From JADJPO01 sp963828555 (GTDB lineage Bacteria; Actinomycetota; Actinomycetes; Actinomycetales; Kineosporiaceae): DNA of 64,000 bases. Shown piece after piece: positions 1 to 10,449 of this stretch. The stretch covers positions 1,054,001-1,118,000 of the forward strand of contig CAWHEL010000004.1 of NCBI GenBank assembly GCA_963828555.1, read 5' to 3'. Position numbers and translations under genes: made by a program. Each line of letters starts with the position of its first letter. Within the stretch, counting starts at the first letter, position 1. Below the pieces are notes generated by a model. That model saw only the letters and a program-made list of their open reading frames with translations, had not been told where the DNA came from and ran no database searches.

Positions 1-2
1 CC

Positions 3-1067
3 TTCTACCGCATGGGGTTCCGGCCCCGGGAGAGCTTGGTCCTGATCGGCATGCGGGACGATCCGCAGGCCCCGCCAGGCCGTCGGGGCAAGCGCATGCT
101 CTGTGGGGTGGTGGGTCGGGTGGACCTGCCTCCCGCGGCTCATCGCCGGGCCCAGGCAGACCTCCTGGTCAGCAAGGTGCGGGGCCACGGTCACCGTGCG
201 GCGTTCGCCCTGATCGTCTCCGAACGCCCCCAGCCCGCCCTGGTGAAGATCGTGCGCGGCGCCGTGCGTGCGGCCGATCTCCGCCTGCTCGACGTGTTCT
301 GGGTCGGTGACTCCAGCTACCGGTCGTGTTTGTGCCCGGACGAGACCTGCTGCCCGGCAAACGGTTTCCCACTCGAGGAGGTGCACACCAGCCAGGCCGC
401 CGCGGAGCTGGTGCTCCGCGGGCACACTCTCGGTGCGGACGAGGCCTCGATCGTCGCCGACGTGGTGCCCGACCCGGCCGCCGTGCTGCCCGCCGCGGTG
501 CTCGCCCGCCCCGCAGCAACCGGCAGCCGGCCGTCACCGCGCAGCGAGCGGATGCGGCGCCTGGACCTGTGGCGAGACCTGGTCGCGGCGCAGGGTGAAC
601 CGGATCCGGCCGACATCGCGGCCGGTGACCTCGCCGAGCTGTGCCACGGCCTGGACGACGTGCTGTTCCGCGACGCCCTGCTCGTGGCGATGGCGGCCCC
701 GGCCGGTGACGACGGCCTGGTGCACGCGCGGGCCATGGCCGGCGGACGGGGCGAGGCGGCGATGGAGGAGGTGGAGCGGCGCCGTCCGGAGGGGCCGGTG
801 CTGGAACGTGGCCGGCGCGTGCTGGCGGCGCTGGCCCGGCGCACACCGCCTGGCCGGCGGGCCGAGGCGCTGGCCCTGCTCGCCTGGGCCGCCTGGTGGC
901 AGGGCGACGGCGGGCGCGGTCGGCTGCTGGCCGAGCAGGCGCTGGCCGATGCCCCGGCGCACCGGTTGGCGCGGCTGGTCGCCGCCATGCTGGAGGGGGC
1001 GCTGCCCCCGCCCTGGGCGCAGGGCGAGGAGGCCGCCGACGAGCCAGGAGTCACCCGGGCGGGCTAA
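3..1067 (+). CDS. DUF4192 family protein, 5' end outside window
   Basis: The reading frame is open to the window edge, so the first codons are missing. The visible 354 residues begin FYRMGFRPRESLVLIGM, the usual opening segment of DUF4192 proteins, in which a short N-terminal part precedes this GFRP...LVL strand. Near residue 110 is the family's cysteine cluster (SCLCPDETCC). The C-terminal third is Ala/Arg-rich and helical and resembles the tetratricopeptide-like tail of these proteins. No enzymatic function is established for the family, which is common in actinobacteria. It is followed by the SAM riboswitch and is not in the met operon. An ATG in the fragment (position 12) is unlikely to be the true start because it would remove conserved sequence. 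Confidence 0.8.
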   Translation, partial: FYRMGFRPRESLVLIGMRDDPQAPPGRRGKRMLCGVVGRVDLPPAAHRRAQADLLVSKVRGHGHRAAFALIVSERPQPALVKIVRGAVRAADLRLLDVFWVGDSSYRSCLCPDETCCPANGFPLEEVHTSQAAAELVLRGHTLGADEASIVADVVPDPAAVLPAAVLARPAATGSRPSPRSERMRRLDLWRDLVAAQGEPDPADIAAGDLAELCHGLDDVLFRDALLVAMAAPAGDDGLVHARAMAGGRGEAAMEEVERRRPEGPVLERGRRVLAALARRTPPGRRAEALALLAWAAWWQGDGGRGRLLAEQALADAPAHRLARLVAAMLEGALPPPWAQGEEAADEPGVTRAG

Positions 1068-1121
1068 CCGCATCGTGAGACGGGGTTTCGCTCCAGTGTG
1101 AGATGCCCTACCTTCCTCGTA

Positions 1122-1245
1122 GGTCATGAGCGCCAGCAACAAGCCCCGGCTTGCTGGCCGGCAACCCTCCAACCGCGGTGGGGTGCCCCGGGTGATGACC
1201 TGGCCGACCGCCGAGGTGGCGGAGGCAAGCGCGGGCCCCTGGTGG
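1122..1245 (+). ncRNA. SAM-IV riboswitch (5' UTR of metY)
   Basis: The leader has the layout of actinobacterial SAM-IV aptamers. A closing stem pairs 1122-1127 (ggtcat) with 1195-1200 (atgacc). Inside are the SAM-pocket strands AAGCCCCGGCTTGCTGGCC and GGCAACCCTCCAACCGCGG, and after the closing stem a downstream part with GGCAAGCGCGGG. It ends about 25 nt before the metY start, so ligand binding could occlude the ribosome binding site near 1258. It is expected to lower metY-metX expression when S-adenosylmethionine is abundant. Identification rests on remembered consensus sequence and the stem I can see. Confidence 0.9.
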
Positions 1246-1270
1246 GCCCCATGGCTCGAGGAGAGTTCTC

Positions 1271-2587
1271 ATGAGTGACGGCTGGTCCTTCGAAACGCGT
1301 CAGATCCACGCCGGCCAGGTCCCGGACCCGACCACCGGGGCCCGGGCCCTGCCGATCTACCAGACCACGTCGTACGTGTTCCGGGACACCGAGCACGCAG
1401 CAAGCCTGTTCGGGCTCAAGGAGTTCGGCAACATCTACACCCGGTTGATGAACCCGACCACCGACGTGGTGGAGAAGCGAATCGCCAGCCTGGAGGGCGG
1501 CGTCGGGGCGCTGTTCGTGGCCAGCGGTCAGGCCGCCGAGACGCTAGCCCTGTTGAACCTGGCCGAGGTCGGCGACCACATCGTGGCCAGCCCCAGCCTG
1601 TATGGCGGCACCTACAACCTGTTCCACTACACCTTCCCCAAGATCGGCATCGAGGTCACCTTCGTCGACGACCCGGACGACCTCGACTCCTGGCGGCGCG
1701 CCGTCCGGCCGAACACCAAGGCCTTCTTCGGGGAGACGATCTCCAACCCCAAGCAGGACGTGCTCGACATCGAGGGTGTGGCCGCGGTCGCGCATGAGGT
1801 GGGGGTGCCGCTGGTGGTCGACAACACGGTGGCCACTCCGTACTTGATCCGCCCCCTCGACTGGGGTGCCGACATCGTCATCCACTCGACCACGAAGTAC
1901 TTGGGCGGGCACGGGACGGCGCTGGGCGGGGTGATCGTCGACGGCGGGCGGTTCGACTACTCCCAGGACCCGACGCGGTTCCCGAACTACAACCAGCCGG
2001 ACCCGAGCTACCACGGCCTGGTGTACGCGCGCGATCTCGGCGTGGGCAGCGCGCTCGGCGCGAACCTGGCGTTCATCCTCAAGGCCCGGGTGCAGCTGTT
2101 GCGCGACCTCGGCCCGGCGGCGTCCCCGTTCAACGCCTTCCTGCTCGCCCAGGGGCTGGAGACGCTCAGCCTGCGGATCGAGCGGCACGTGCAGAACGCG
2201 ACCGCGGTGGCCCGCTGGCTGGAGCAGCGCGACGAGGTCGACTCGGTCGCCTACGCCGGGCTGGAGTCCAGCCCGTGGTTCGAGCGGGCCCGCAAGTACG
2301 CCCCGCTCGGCGCCGGTGCCGTGCTGGCCTTCGAGATCAAGGGCGGGGTGGAGGCGGGCAAGCGTTTCGTGGACGCCCTGGAGCTGCACAGCCACGTGGC
2401 CAACATCGGTGACGTCCGGAGCCTGGTCATCCACCCGGCCTCCACCACCCACAGCCAGCTCTCCGCCGAGGAGCAGCTGGCCAGCGGGGTCACCCCGGGG
2501 CTGGTCCGGTTGGCCGTCGGGATCGAGCACCTCGACGACATCCTGGCCGATCTGGAGACCGGCTTCCGGGCCGCCAAGCTCGTCTGA
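1271..2587 (+). CDS. metY: O-acetylhomoserine sulfhydrylase
   Basis: PLP-dependent Cys/Met-metabolism enzyme of 438 residues, the usual length for O-acetylhomoserine aminocarboxypropyltransferase. It makes homocysteine from O-acetylhomoserine and sulfide in the cytosol. Seen: YQTTSYVF near residue 35, the cofactor-binding VASGQAAETLALL, and the Schiff-base lysine K209 in HSTTKYLGGHGTALGG. The C-terminal SIGDVRSL-type substrate segment appears as NIGDVRSLVIHPASTTH. The ATG at 1271 follows a GAGGAG ribosome site. metX lies 13 nt downstream, and both sit behind the SAM-IV riboswitch. A cystathionine synthase is less likely because of the length and the metX partner. Confidence 0.93.
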   Translation: MSDGWSFETRQIHAGQVPDPTTGARALPIYQTTSYVFRDTEHAASLFGLKEFGNIYTRLMNPTTDVVEKRIASLEGGVGALFVASGQAAETLALLNLAEVGDHIVASPSLYGGTYNLFHYTFPKIGIEVTFVDDPDDLDSWRRAVRPNTKAFFGETISNPKQDVLDIEGVAAVAHEVGVPLVVDNTVATPYLIRPLDWGADIVIHSTTKYLGGHGTALGGVIVDGGRFDYSQDPTRFPNYNQPDPSYHGLVYARDLGVGSALGANLAFILKARVQLLRDLGPAASPFNAFLLAQGLETLSLRIERHVQNATAVARWLEQRDEVDSVAYAGLESSPWFERARKYAPLGAGAVLAFEIKGGVEAGKRFVDALELHSHVANIGDVRSLVIHPASTTHSQLSAEEQLASGVTPGLVRLAVGIEHLDDILADLETGFRAAKLV

Positions 2588-2600
2588 TCGGGGCGCCGGC

Positions 2601-3785
2601 ATGACCGCGGCACCCCAGGAGGACGTCGATCCAGCTGGTTCCGGTGGCCCTGCGGCCACCGGAGCCTGGCTGGAGGGGCAGCATGCCGGCCGGCGAAGGT
2701 TCGCTGAGATCGGCGACCTGACGCTGGAGAGCGGCGCCGTCCTGCCCGGGGTACGGATGGCGTACGAGACGTGGGGACGGCTGTCGCCGCAACGGGACAA
2801 CGCCGTGCTGGTGCTGCACGCGCTGACCGGTGACAGCCATGTGGTGGGTCCGGCCGGCCCGGGCCATCCCACGGTCGGCTGGTGGCAGGGGTTGATCGGC
2901 CCGGGCCGGGCGATCGACACCCGCCACTGGTTCGTGGTGGCGCCCAATGTGCTCGGCGGCTGCCAGGGCAGTACCGGTCCGTCGTCGCTGCAGAGCCCGC
3001 GCCCGCAACCGAACCGGCCCGGCCGGCGCTGGGGCGGCCGGTTCCCACACCTGACCGTGCGCGACCAGGTGGCCGCGGAGCGTGCCCTCGCCGACGTGCT
3101 CGGGCTGGACCGGTGGGCCCTGGTGGCGGGTGGCTCGATGGGCGGCATGCGCGCCCTGGAGTGGGCGGTCACCGCGCCGCAACGGGTCGAGCGGCTCCTG
3201 GTGCTCGCCTCGGCACCGTACGCCACCGGAGACCAGATCGCCTGGTGCGCAGCGCAACTGGCGGCGATCAGGGCTGATCCGGGCTTCGTCGGCGGCGACT
3301 ACTACGACGCGGCGGACGGCGCCGGGCCGCATCTCGGCCTGGCCGTCGCCCGCCGGATCGCGCACGCCACGTACCGCAGCGGGGCCGAGCTCAACCTGCG
3401 CTTCGGCCGCAAGCCGCAGCCGGGGGAGCACCCGGTGAGCGGGCACGGGCGGTACGCCGTCGAGTCCTACCTCGACCACCATGCCGAGAAACTCCTGCGC
3501 CGCTTCGACGCGAACTCCTACCTGGTGCTCACCGGGGCGATGAACTCCCATGACGTCGGCCGGGGACGGGGCGGGACGGCGTCCGCCCTGCACCGGGTCA
3601 CCGCCCGGACCGCTGTGGCCGCCGTCGACTCCGACCGGCTCTACCCGGTGGAGGTCAACCGGGAGATCGCCGACGGCATCCGCTCCTGCGCGGGACTCAC
3701 CGTGATCAACTCGCCGTTCGGTCACGACGGGTTCCTGATCGAGACCGACGCCGTCGCCGCGCTGGTGGCCGACCTGCTCAGCTGA
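2601..3785 (+). CDS. metX: Homoserine O-acetyltransferase
   Basis: Alpha/beta-hydrolase-fold acyltransferase of 394 residues that activates homoserine with acetyl-CoA, supplying the substrate of the adjacent sulfhydrylase. The nucleophile elbow is GGSMGGM with Ser179. The rest of the triad is Asp345 (AVDSDRLYP) and His375 (FGHDGFLIE). The family signature NVLGGCQGSTGPSS is present near residue 117. The ATG at 2601 lies 13 nt after metY, so the pair is one transcription unit. The 3' end overlaps the convergent Nudix gene by 8 nt. Acetyl versus succinyl specificity cannot be read directly, but pairing with metY and the actinobacterial setting favour acetyl. Confidence 0.93.
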   Translation: MTAAPQEDVDPAGSGGPAATGAWLEGQHAGRRRFAEIGDLTLESGAVLPGVRMAYETWGRLSPQRDNAVLVLHALTGDSHVVGPAGPGHPTVGWWQGLIGPGRAIDTRHWFVVAPNVLGGCQGSTGPSSLQSPRPQPNRPGRRWGGRFPHLTVRDQVAAERALADVLGLDRWALVAGGSMGGMRALEWAVTAPQRVERLLVLASAPYATGDQIAWCAAQLAAIRADPGFVGGDYYDAADGAGPHLGLAVARRIAHATYRSGAELNLRFGRKPQPGEHPVSGHGRYAVESYLDHHAEKLLRRFDANSYLVLTGAMNSHDVGRGRGGTASALHRVTARTAVAAVDSDRLYPVEVNREIADGIRSCAGLTVINSPFGHDGFLIETDAVAALVADLLS

Positions 3786-4263
3786 GTGCGGTGCGGACGG
3801 CACCGTGCAGCGTGGGCCACGCTGCAGCGAGGGCGGGGTGCAGGTCCATCGAGCTCACGGACTCCAGGTCGACCCAGCGCAGATCGAGGCTCTCGGCGGT
3901 GGACACCCGCACCTCGAGGCCCGGAGCGGCCACGGCGAGCACGTAGGTGTAGCTCCAGTCGCCGTGGTCCACCCCGAGGTGCTCGGCCAGCACGGTCAGC
4001 CTCTGGGGACTGGCGCCGGCCTCCTCGTCGGCCTCGCGCAAAGCGGCCGCCACGGCGTCCTCATGGCTGTCCCGGGCGCCTCCGGGCAGGCCCCAGGTGC
4101 CGCCCTGGTGCACCCACTCCGCCCGCAGCTGGAGCAGTACCCGCGTCGTGTCGGCACCGGGCGTCACGCCGTCCAGCAGCACCAGCCCGGCGGCTCCGTG
4201 CAGGCCCCAATGACGTTCGCCGCAACGGCAGGTAACCCATCCGTTGCCATCCTGGTCCGCCAT
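3778..4263 (-). CDS. Nudix hydrolase
   Basis: A 161-residue single-domain Nudix protein. The complete Nudix box GX5EX7REUXEEXGU is visible as GARDSHEDAVAAALREADEE followed by AGA, about residues 67-89, and supplies the metal-binding glutamates. The N-terminus carries WVTCRCGERHWGLHGAAG, a CxCG element seen in a subgroup of actinobacterial Nudix proteins. The preferred start is the ATG at 4263 (MADQDGN); the frame stays open upstream, but that part is low complexity and unlike the family. The substrate cannot be predicted beyond a nucleoside diphosphate linked to a moiety X. It is convergent with metX and divergent from the stress-protein gene. Confidence 0.88.
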   Translation of the reverse strand: MADQDGNGWVTCRCGERHWGLHGAAGLVLLDGVTPGADTTRVLLQLRAEWVHQGGTWGLPGGARDSHEDAVAAALREADEEAGASPQRLTVLAEHLGVDHGDWSYTYVLAVAAPGLEVRVSTAESLDLRWVDLESVSSMDLHPALAAAWPTLHGAVRTALS

Positions 4264-4354
4264 ATCCCCACGGTAGGTGTCGGCGCCGGGTCCTCGGGGG
4301 TAGGTTGCCGCTACGGGTGACGATGGCGTCGTCCGGCGTCGAGGAGCGTGAGAC

Positions 4355-4759
4355 ATGGCTGTCGTCGTTGGATATGTCCCGACCGCTGAGGGGCGTGCCG
4401 CTTTGCGGCATGCAGCCAAGGAGTGCCGACTGCGCAACACGACGCTCGTCGTGATCAACTCCAATCGCGGGGGACGAGACCTCAACGGGGCCGAGGCGGC
4501 CCGGTACGAGGAGGAGCTGGCCTCGGTGCGGGCCGAGCTGGACTCGGTCGGGATCAACAACGAGGTACGTCAGCTCGTGCGTGGCCAGGAGCCTGCTGAG
4601 GACCTGATCGCCGTCGCCGAGGAGGTCAATGCCGACTTCATCGTGATCGGGCTGCGGCGCCGGTCACCGGTCGGCAAGCTGATCCTCGGCTCGAACGCCC
4701 AGCGCATCCTGCTCGACGCGCCGTGCCCGGTGCTGGCGGTCAAGGCCGACGAGGAGTGA
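4355..4759 (+). CDS. Universal stress protein (UspA family)
   Basis: A single 134-residue Usp domain. It opens with VVVGYVPTAEGRAALRHAA and ends with the ATP-type signature GLRRRSPVGKLILGSNAQRI and PCPVLAVKADEE, matching the Gx2Gx9G(S/T) nucleotide-binding pattern, so ATP binding is likely. Usp proteins act in stress or dormancy responses; the partner is unknown. Its stop codon overlaps the GTG start of the next gene (GTGA at 4756-4759), so the two are probably translationally coupled. Confidence 0.9.
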   Translation: MAVVVGYVPTAEGRAALRHAAKECRLRNTTLVVINSNRGGRDLNGAEAARYEEELASVRAELDSVGINNEVRQLVRGQEPAEDLIAVAEEVNADFIVIGLRRRSPVGKLILGSNAQRILLDAPCPVLAVKADEE

Positions 4760-5349
4760 GTCGGCCGCACCTGGTCCTGGCTCAGGAGCCGGCGGCCGAC
4801 GACCTGCTCGGCCGGGACCCGTTCGCGCTGCTGGTCGGCATGCTGCTGGATCAGCAGTTCCCGATGGAGCGGGCCTTCGCGGGGCCCGCACTGATCGCCG
4901 AGCGACTCGGCGCCGACCACCTCGATCCGGTGCGGATCGCGGCCGAGCCGGCCGAGATGTTCGCCGCGCTGATGGCCGGGCCTCCCGCCGTCCACCGCTA
5001 CCCCTCCAGCATGGCCGAGCGGGTGCAGACGCTGGCCGCCCTGGTGGCCGACCGCTATGGCGGCGACGCCTCGGCGCTGTGGCGGGAGGCGGCGAGCGGC
5101 GCCGAGCTGCTCGCCCGGCTGCAGGCTCTGCCGGGGTTCGGGGCCCAAAAGTCCAAAATCTTCGTCGCGCTGCTCGCCAAGCAGCTCGGAGTGCGCCCCG
5201 AGGGGTGGGAACGGGCGGCAGGCGACTATGCCCAGCAGGGATTCCGTTCGGTGGCCGATGTGGTCGACGGCGACTCCCTGCAGAAAGTGCGCGACCACAA
5301 GAAGGCCATGAAGGCGCAGGCGAAGGCGCAGGCCGGGCAGAAACGGTGA
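4756..5349 (+). CDS. HhH-GPD-type base excision DNA repair family protein
   Basis: A 197-residue protein resembling the compact HhH-GPD glycosylase-like proteins of actinobacteria. The helix-hairpin-helix is LLARLQALPGFGAQKSKIF (about residues 116-134). The N-terminal part has DPFALLVGMLLDQQFPMERA, the substrate-pocket helix of the family. I do not see the canonical catalytic Lys-Asp pair with certainty, so glycosylase activity is an inference. The GTG at 4756 is chosen because it gives a 4-nt overlap with the preceding gene and places the conserved region at the usual distance. The C-terminus is Lys/Ala-rich (KKAMKAQAKAQAGQKR), perhaps for DNA contact. Confidence 0.8.
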   Translation: MSRPHLVLAQEPAADDLLGRDPFALLVGMLLDQQFPMERAFAGPALIAERLGADHLDPVRIAAEPAEMFAALMAGPPAVHRYPSSMAERVQTLAALVADRYGGDASALWREAASGAELLARLQALPGFGAQKSKIFVALLAKQLGVRPEGWERAAGDYAQQGFRSVADVVDGDSLQKVRDHKKAMKAQAKAQAGQKR

Positions 5350-5498
5350 GCCGGGCCCGGCCGGTGAGCGCGTCGAAGGTCTCGAGGTGCTGGGTGGGCG
5401 TGGCCCGTGCCACAATGACGAGTTGACCCGGTCGGGCATGTCGACGCACGCCCCGGCGTTGCTCCTACTGGTCCCACCATCACGACGAAAGGTTGTCC

Positions 5499-6821
5499 GT
5501 GTCGTCGGTCTCGGCATCTCGGCCCGTTTCCACTGAAGCTGATCACCAGGTCGTACCCGACCCTGGTGGCGAGCTGGGGAGCAAAGTTCTTCCGGCCACG
5601 ACGGCCAAGGCCGGCGTGAAGGCCACCGCACCTGTGAAGGCTGCCCCGGCGGCCAAGAAGGCCCCTGCGCGGGCGGCGGCGAAGAAGGCTGCCCCGGCGA
5701 AGAAGGCGGCCTCCACCAACGGCGCGGCCACCGCCGCGGTGGAGGGCGAGGAGCCGCCGGTCGACCTGGCCGACGGGGTCGAGCTCGAGGCCCTGGTCGA
5801 GGGCGAGGTCGCTGCCGCTGCTGGGGCCACGCCGGCCGCCGAGGAGGAGGGCGCCTTCGTCCTGTCCGACGACGACGACGACGCCCCGGCCCAGCAGGTC
5901 GCCACCGCCGGCGCCACGGCCGACCCGGTGAAGGACTACCTGAAGCAGATCGGCAAGGTGGCGCTGCTCAACGCCGAGCAGGAGGTCGAGCTCGCCAAGC
6001 GGATCGAGGCCGGCCTGTTCGCGGAGGAGAAGCTCAACGCCGGGGTCAAGCTTGAACTGAAGCTGCGCCGCGAGCTGCTCTGGATCGCCGAGGACGGCCG
6101 CCGCGCCAAGAACCACCTGCTCGAGGCCAACCTGCGGCTGGTGGTCTCGCTGGCCAAGCGCTACACCGGCCGGGGCATGCTCTTCCTGGACCTGATCCAG
6201 GAGGGCAACCTGGGTCTGATCCGGGCGGTCGAGAAGTTCGACTACACCAAGGGCTACAAGTTCTCCACCTACGCCACCTGGTGGATCCGGCAGGCAATCA
6301 CTCGCGCCATGGCCGACCAGGCCCGCACCATCCGGATCCCGGTGCACATGGTCGAGGTGATCAACAAGCTGGCCCGGGTGCAGCGTCAGATGCTGCAGGA
6401 CCTGGGCCGCGAGCCCACCCCGGAGGAGCTGGCCAAGGAACTGGATATGACCCCGGAGAAGGTGGTCGAGGTCCAGAAGTACGGCCGCGAGCCGATCTCT
6501 CTGCACACTCCGCTCGGTGAGGACGGCGACAGCGAGTTCGGTGACCTGATCGAGGACTCCGAGGCGGTCGTTCCGGCCGATGCGGTGTCGTTCACGCTGC
6601 TGCAGGAGCAGTTGCACTCGGTGCTGGACACCCTGTCCGAGCGTGAGGCGGGCGTGGTCTCGATGCGGTTCGGCCTGACTGACGGTCAGCCGAAGACGCT
6701 GGACGAGATCGGCAAGGTCTACGGCGTGACCCGCGAACGCATCCGTCAGATCGAGTCCAAGACCATGTCCAAGCTGCGCCACCCCAGCCGCTCCCAGGTC
6801 CTTCGCGACTACCTCGACTGA
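5499..6821 (+). CDS. sigA: Principal RNA polymerase sigma factor (RpoD/HrdB type)
   Basis: Housekeeping sigma-70 factor of 440 residues. A Lys/Ala/Pro-rich N-terminal tail and an acidic stretch (residues 1-140), typical of actinobacteria, precede region 1.2 (DPVKDYLKQIGKVALL). Region 2 includes FLDLIQEGNLGLIRAVEKFD and KGYKFSTYATWWIRQAITRA (core binding and -10 recognition). Region 3 is GREPTPEELAKELDMTPEKV and region 4.2 is TLDEIGKVYGVTRERIRQIE (-35 recognition). GTG at 5499 is chosen because AAAGG ends 6 nt before it; TTG at 5493 touches the ribosome site. The location beside parE matches the hrdB neighbourhood of Streptomyces. Confidence 0.95.
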   Translation: MSSVSASRPVSTEADHQVVPDPGGELGSKVLPATTAKAGVKATAPVKAAPAAKKAPARAAAKKAAPAKKAASTNGAATAAVEGEEPPVDLADGVELEALVEGEVAAAAGATPAAEEEGAFVLSDDDDDAPAQQVATAGATADPVKDYLKQIGKVALLNAEQEVELAKRIEAGLFAEEKLNAGVKLELKLRRELLWIAEDGRRAKNHLLEANLRLVVSLAKRYTGRGMLFLDLIQEGNLGLIRAVEKFDYTKGYKFSTYATWWIRQAITRAMADQARTIRIPVHMVEVINKLARVQRQMLQDLGREPTPEELAKELDMTPEKVVEVQKYGREPISLHTPLGEDGDSEFGDLIEDSEAVVPADAVSFTLLQEQLHSVLDTLSEREAGVVSMRFGLTDGQPKTLDEIGKVYGVTRERIRQIESKTMSKLRHPSRSQVLRDYLD

Positions 6822-6865
6822 CCCGCACACCCGCTCAACCGAGCAGGTTTGGGGGCAGGTTCGGG

Positions 6866-7342
6866 TCAGGTGAGGACGAGGCCGGCGACCCAGGTGGCGG
6901 CGATCAGCAGCCCGGAGAGCAGTTCGATCAGCATGCTGGCACCGACGGCCTTGAGCGCAGCGACCGTGGACGGCCAGGCCTGGGCGTTGTCGTCCAGCCG
7001 TACTCGCTCGGCCAGGTAGACCCCGAGCACGAAGCCGACGAACAGCCCGAGCACCGGGATCACGAAGAACCCGACGATGCCGAGCAGGGTGCCCAGGCCC
7101 AGGCTGGACCAGGGCACGCCGGCCTCACGCATCGTGCGGCCCGGCAGCACGTACTTCACCACGCTGCCGAGCACCAGGATGGCTGTGGCGACGCCGAGCA
7201 CGGTCCAGGCGGAGGAGGTGCCGACGCTCCAGGCCCAGAGCAGCACACCGGCCCAGGAGAGCAGCAGGCCGGGCAGCACCGGCACCACGATGCCGATCAG
7301 GCCGAGGACGATCAGGAGCCCGGCCAGCAGCGTGATCCCCAT
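6866..7342 (-). CDS. DUF456 family membrane protein
   Basis: A 158-residue integral membrane protein. It starts MGITLLAGLLIVLGLIGIVV and has the family motif VVPVLPGLLLSWAG, in which a Pro-Gly turn links the first two membrane helices. Further helices follow: VLGVATAILVLGSVV, LGLGTLLGIVGFFVIPVLGL and a C-terminal one. About five membrane segments are expected, with glycine zippers (GLFVGFVLGVYLAE). The molecular function of the family is unknown. It converges on sigA with a 44-nt gap and is followed upstream by a small zinc-ribbon-like gene on the same strand. Confidence 0.85.
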   Translation of the reverse strand: MGITLLAGLLIVLGLIGIVVPVLPGLLLSWAGVLLWAWSVGTSSAWTVLGVATAILVLGSVVKYVLPGRTMREAGVPWSSLGLGTLLGIVGFFVIPVLGLFVGFVLGVYLAERVRLDDNAQAWPSTVAALKAVGASMLIELLSGLLIAATWVAGLVLT

Positions 7343-7379
7343 AGAACGAGCCTATGCGCAGGTGAGGATGCCGGCAGGG

Positions 7380-7610
7380 TCAGCGCTCGTCGTCCGGTGC
7401 GATGTGAGGGGTGGACTCGGCGAGCGCCTCGGTCTGGTCCTGGAACTCGACGGCACGCTCCTTGAGCGCGTCCTCGTGGGTTCGGCCGTGGTGGGCGCAG
7501 AACAGCAGGTCGGCGCCACCGGGCAGGACGACGCGGATGTAGGCGCGCGCGCCGCACCGGTCACAGCGGTCGGCCGCGGTCAGCGGTACGGGAGCAGTCT
7601 TGGTGTGCAC
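7380..7610 (-). CDS. DUF7455 small cysteine protein
   Basis: A 76-residue protein with CDRCGARAYIRVVLPGG followed by LLFCAHHG. The CxxC...CxHH arrangement suggests one bound zinc. It is followed by an acidic, helical tail (HEDALKERAVEFQDQTEALA). Similar small proteins are conserved beside sigA/parE in actinobacteria and are of unknown function. Start ATG at 7610 with an AGGAGG-like site in the upstream strand (revcomp of cctcctt at about 7617-7623). It is divergent from parE. Confidence 0.78.
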   Translation of the reverse strand: MHTKTAPVPLTAADRCDRCGARAYIRVVLPGGADLLFCAHHGRTHEDALKERAVEFQDQTEALAESTPHIAPDDER

Positions 7611-7763
7611 AGCGGGCCTCCTTCGGCGACTACAAGGCGTTCAGTGCGGTCGAGATTCCTGTCGGTCATCGTGATTCGAACAACAGTCAACCAGGCCTGG
7701 CAGTTCCCCGGAGCCCCGGCGGGTCGCGTTCGCTGTCCGCGAAGCCCAGGTAGCCTCGTCCGT

Positions 7764-9919
<2,156 letters not shown>

Positions 9920-9920
<1 letters not shown>

Positions 9921-9997
9921 ACCCGCTCATGCTCCGTGGGGGTACATGTTGAGCGCCTTCTACGACCTCGAACGGGGTACTTTCGCGGAGCATGAGC
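9920..9997. repeat. Dispersed palindromic repeat A, copy 1
   Basis: Left arm aacccgctcatgctccg (9920-9936) and right arm gcggagcatgagc (9985-9997) share a 12-13 bp inverted core. The middle has drifted (ggggtacat on the left, a second ggggtac on the right). The last base of the parE stop codon is the first base of the repeat. The right arm contains the ATG of the following small gene (9992). Other copies lie at 11257, 38036 and 55863. Confidence 0.85.
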
Positions 9998-10436
9998 AAG
10001 CTGTGGATGCGGCTGCCGCGTGGACGGCGGCTGCTCCTCGCCGGTGCGCTGCCGGTGGCGATCCTCCTCCTGGGGTTGCCTGTCCTGGTGATTCGGCAGG
10101 CTCGGCCGGCTCCGCCGACCGCGCAGATCGTCGACGTCGCGCGGACGTCGGTGGAGTTCGACGGGTATGGGGTGAGCGTGCCCGCCGGCGCAGGTGGATG
10201 AGGTGTTGTCGGGCATGGGCCTGTCCCTCGAACTGCTTAGCGCCGACGCGCTTCCATTCTCCGACAGTGAGTTCAGCGATTCCGGATGGCCACTGACGGC
10301 GGTGCCGCACGGGCCCGGGGTTCGGGGTGGCACTGGGTCATGGGTGCCGGATCCCGAGAGCATCGGCTTCTCGGTCGCCGTCGTCCCAGCCGGTCTGAAC
10401 GCCCTGCGGGCCTATGTCGTTGCGGTCCAGCTGTAA
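9992..10436 (+). pseudogene. Small membrane-anchored protein, apparently frameshifted
   Basis: Two adjoining frames look like one gene. The first 66 residues (from ATG 9992) carry an Arg-rich start and one membrane helix, LLLAGALPVAILLLGLPVLV, followed by SVEFDGYGVSVPAG, then stop at 10199-10201. The +1 frame continues VDEVLSGMGLSLELLSADAL to a stop at 10436. Removing one G of the GG at 10187-10188 joins them as VSVPAAQVDEVLSGMGL, which reads naturally. The product would be about 147 residues with a single N-terminal anchor and an extracytoplasmic tail. I do not recognise a family. Alternatively the second half is a separate gene using GTG at 10194. The start codon lies inside a repeat arm, which makes the expression signals odd. 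Confidence 0.45.
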
Positions 10437-10449
10437 CGGGAGTGGCCGC

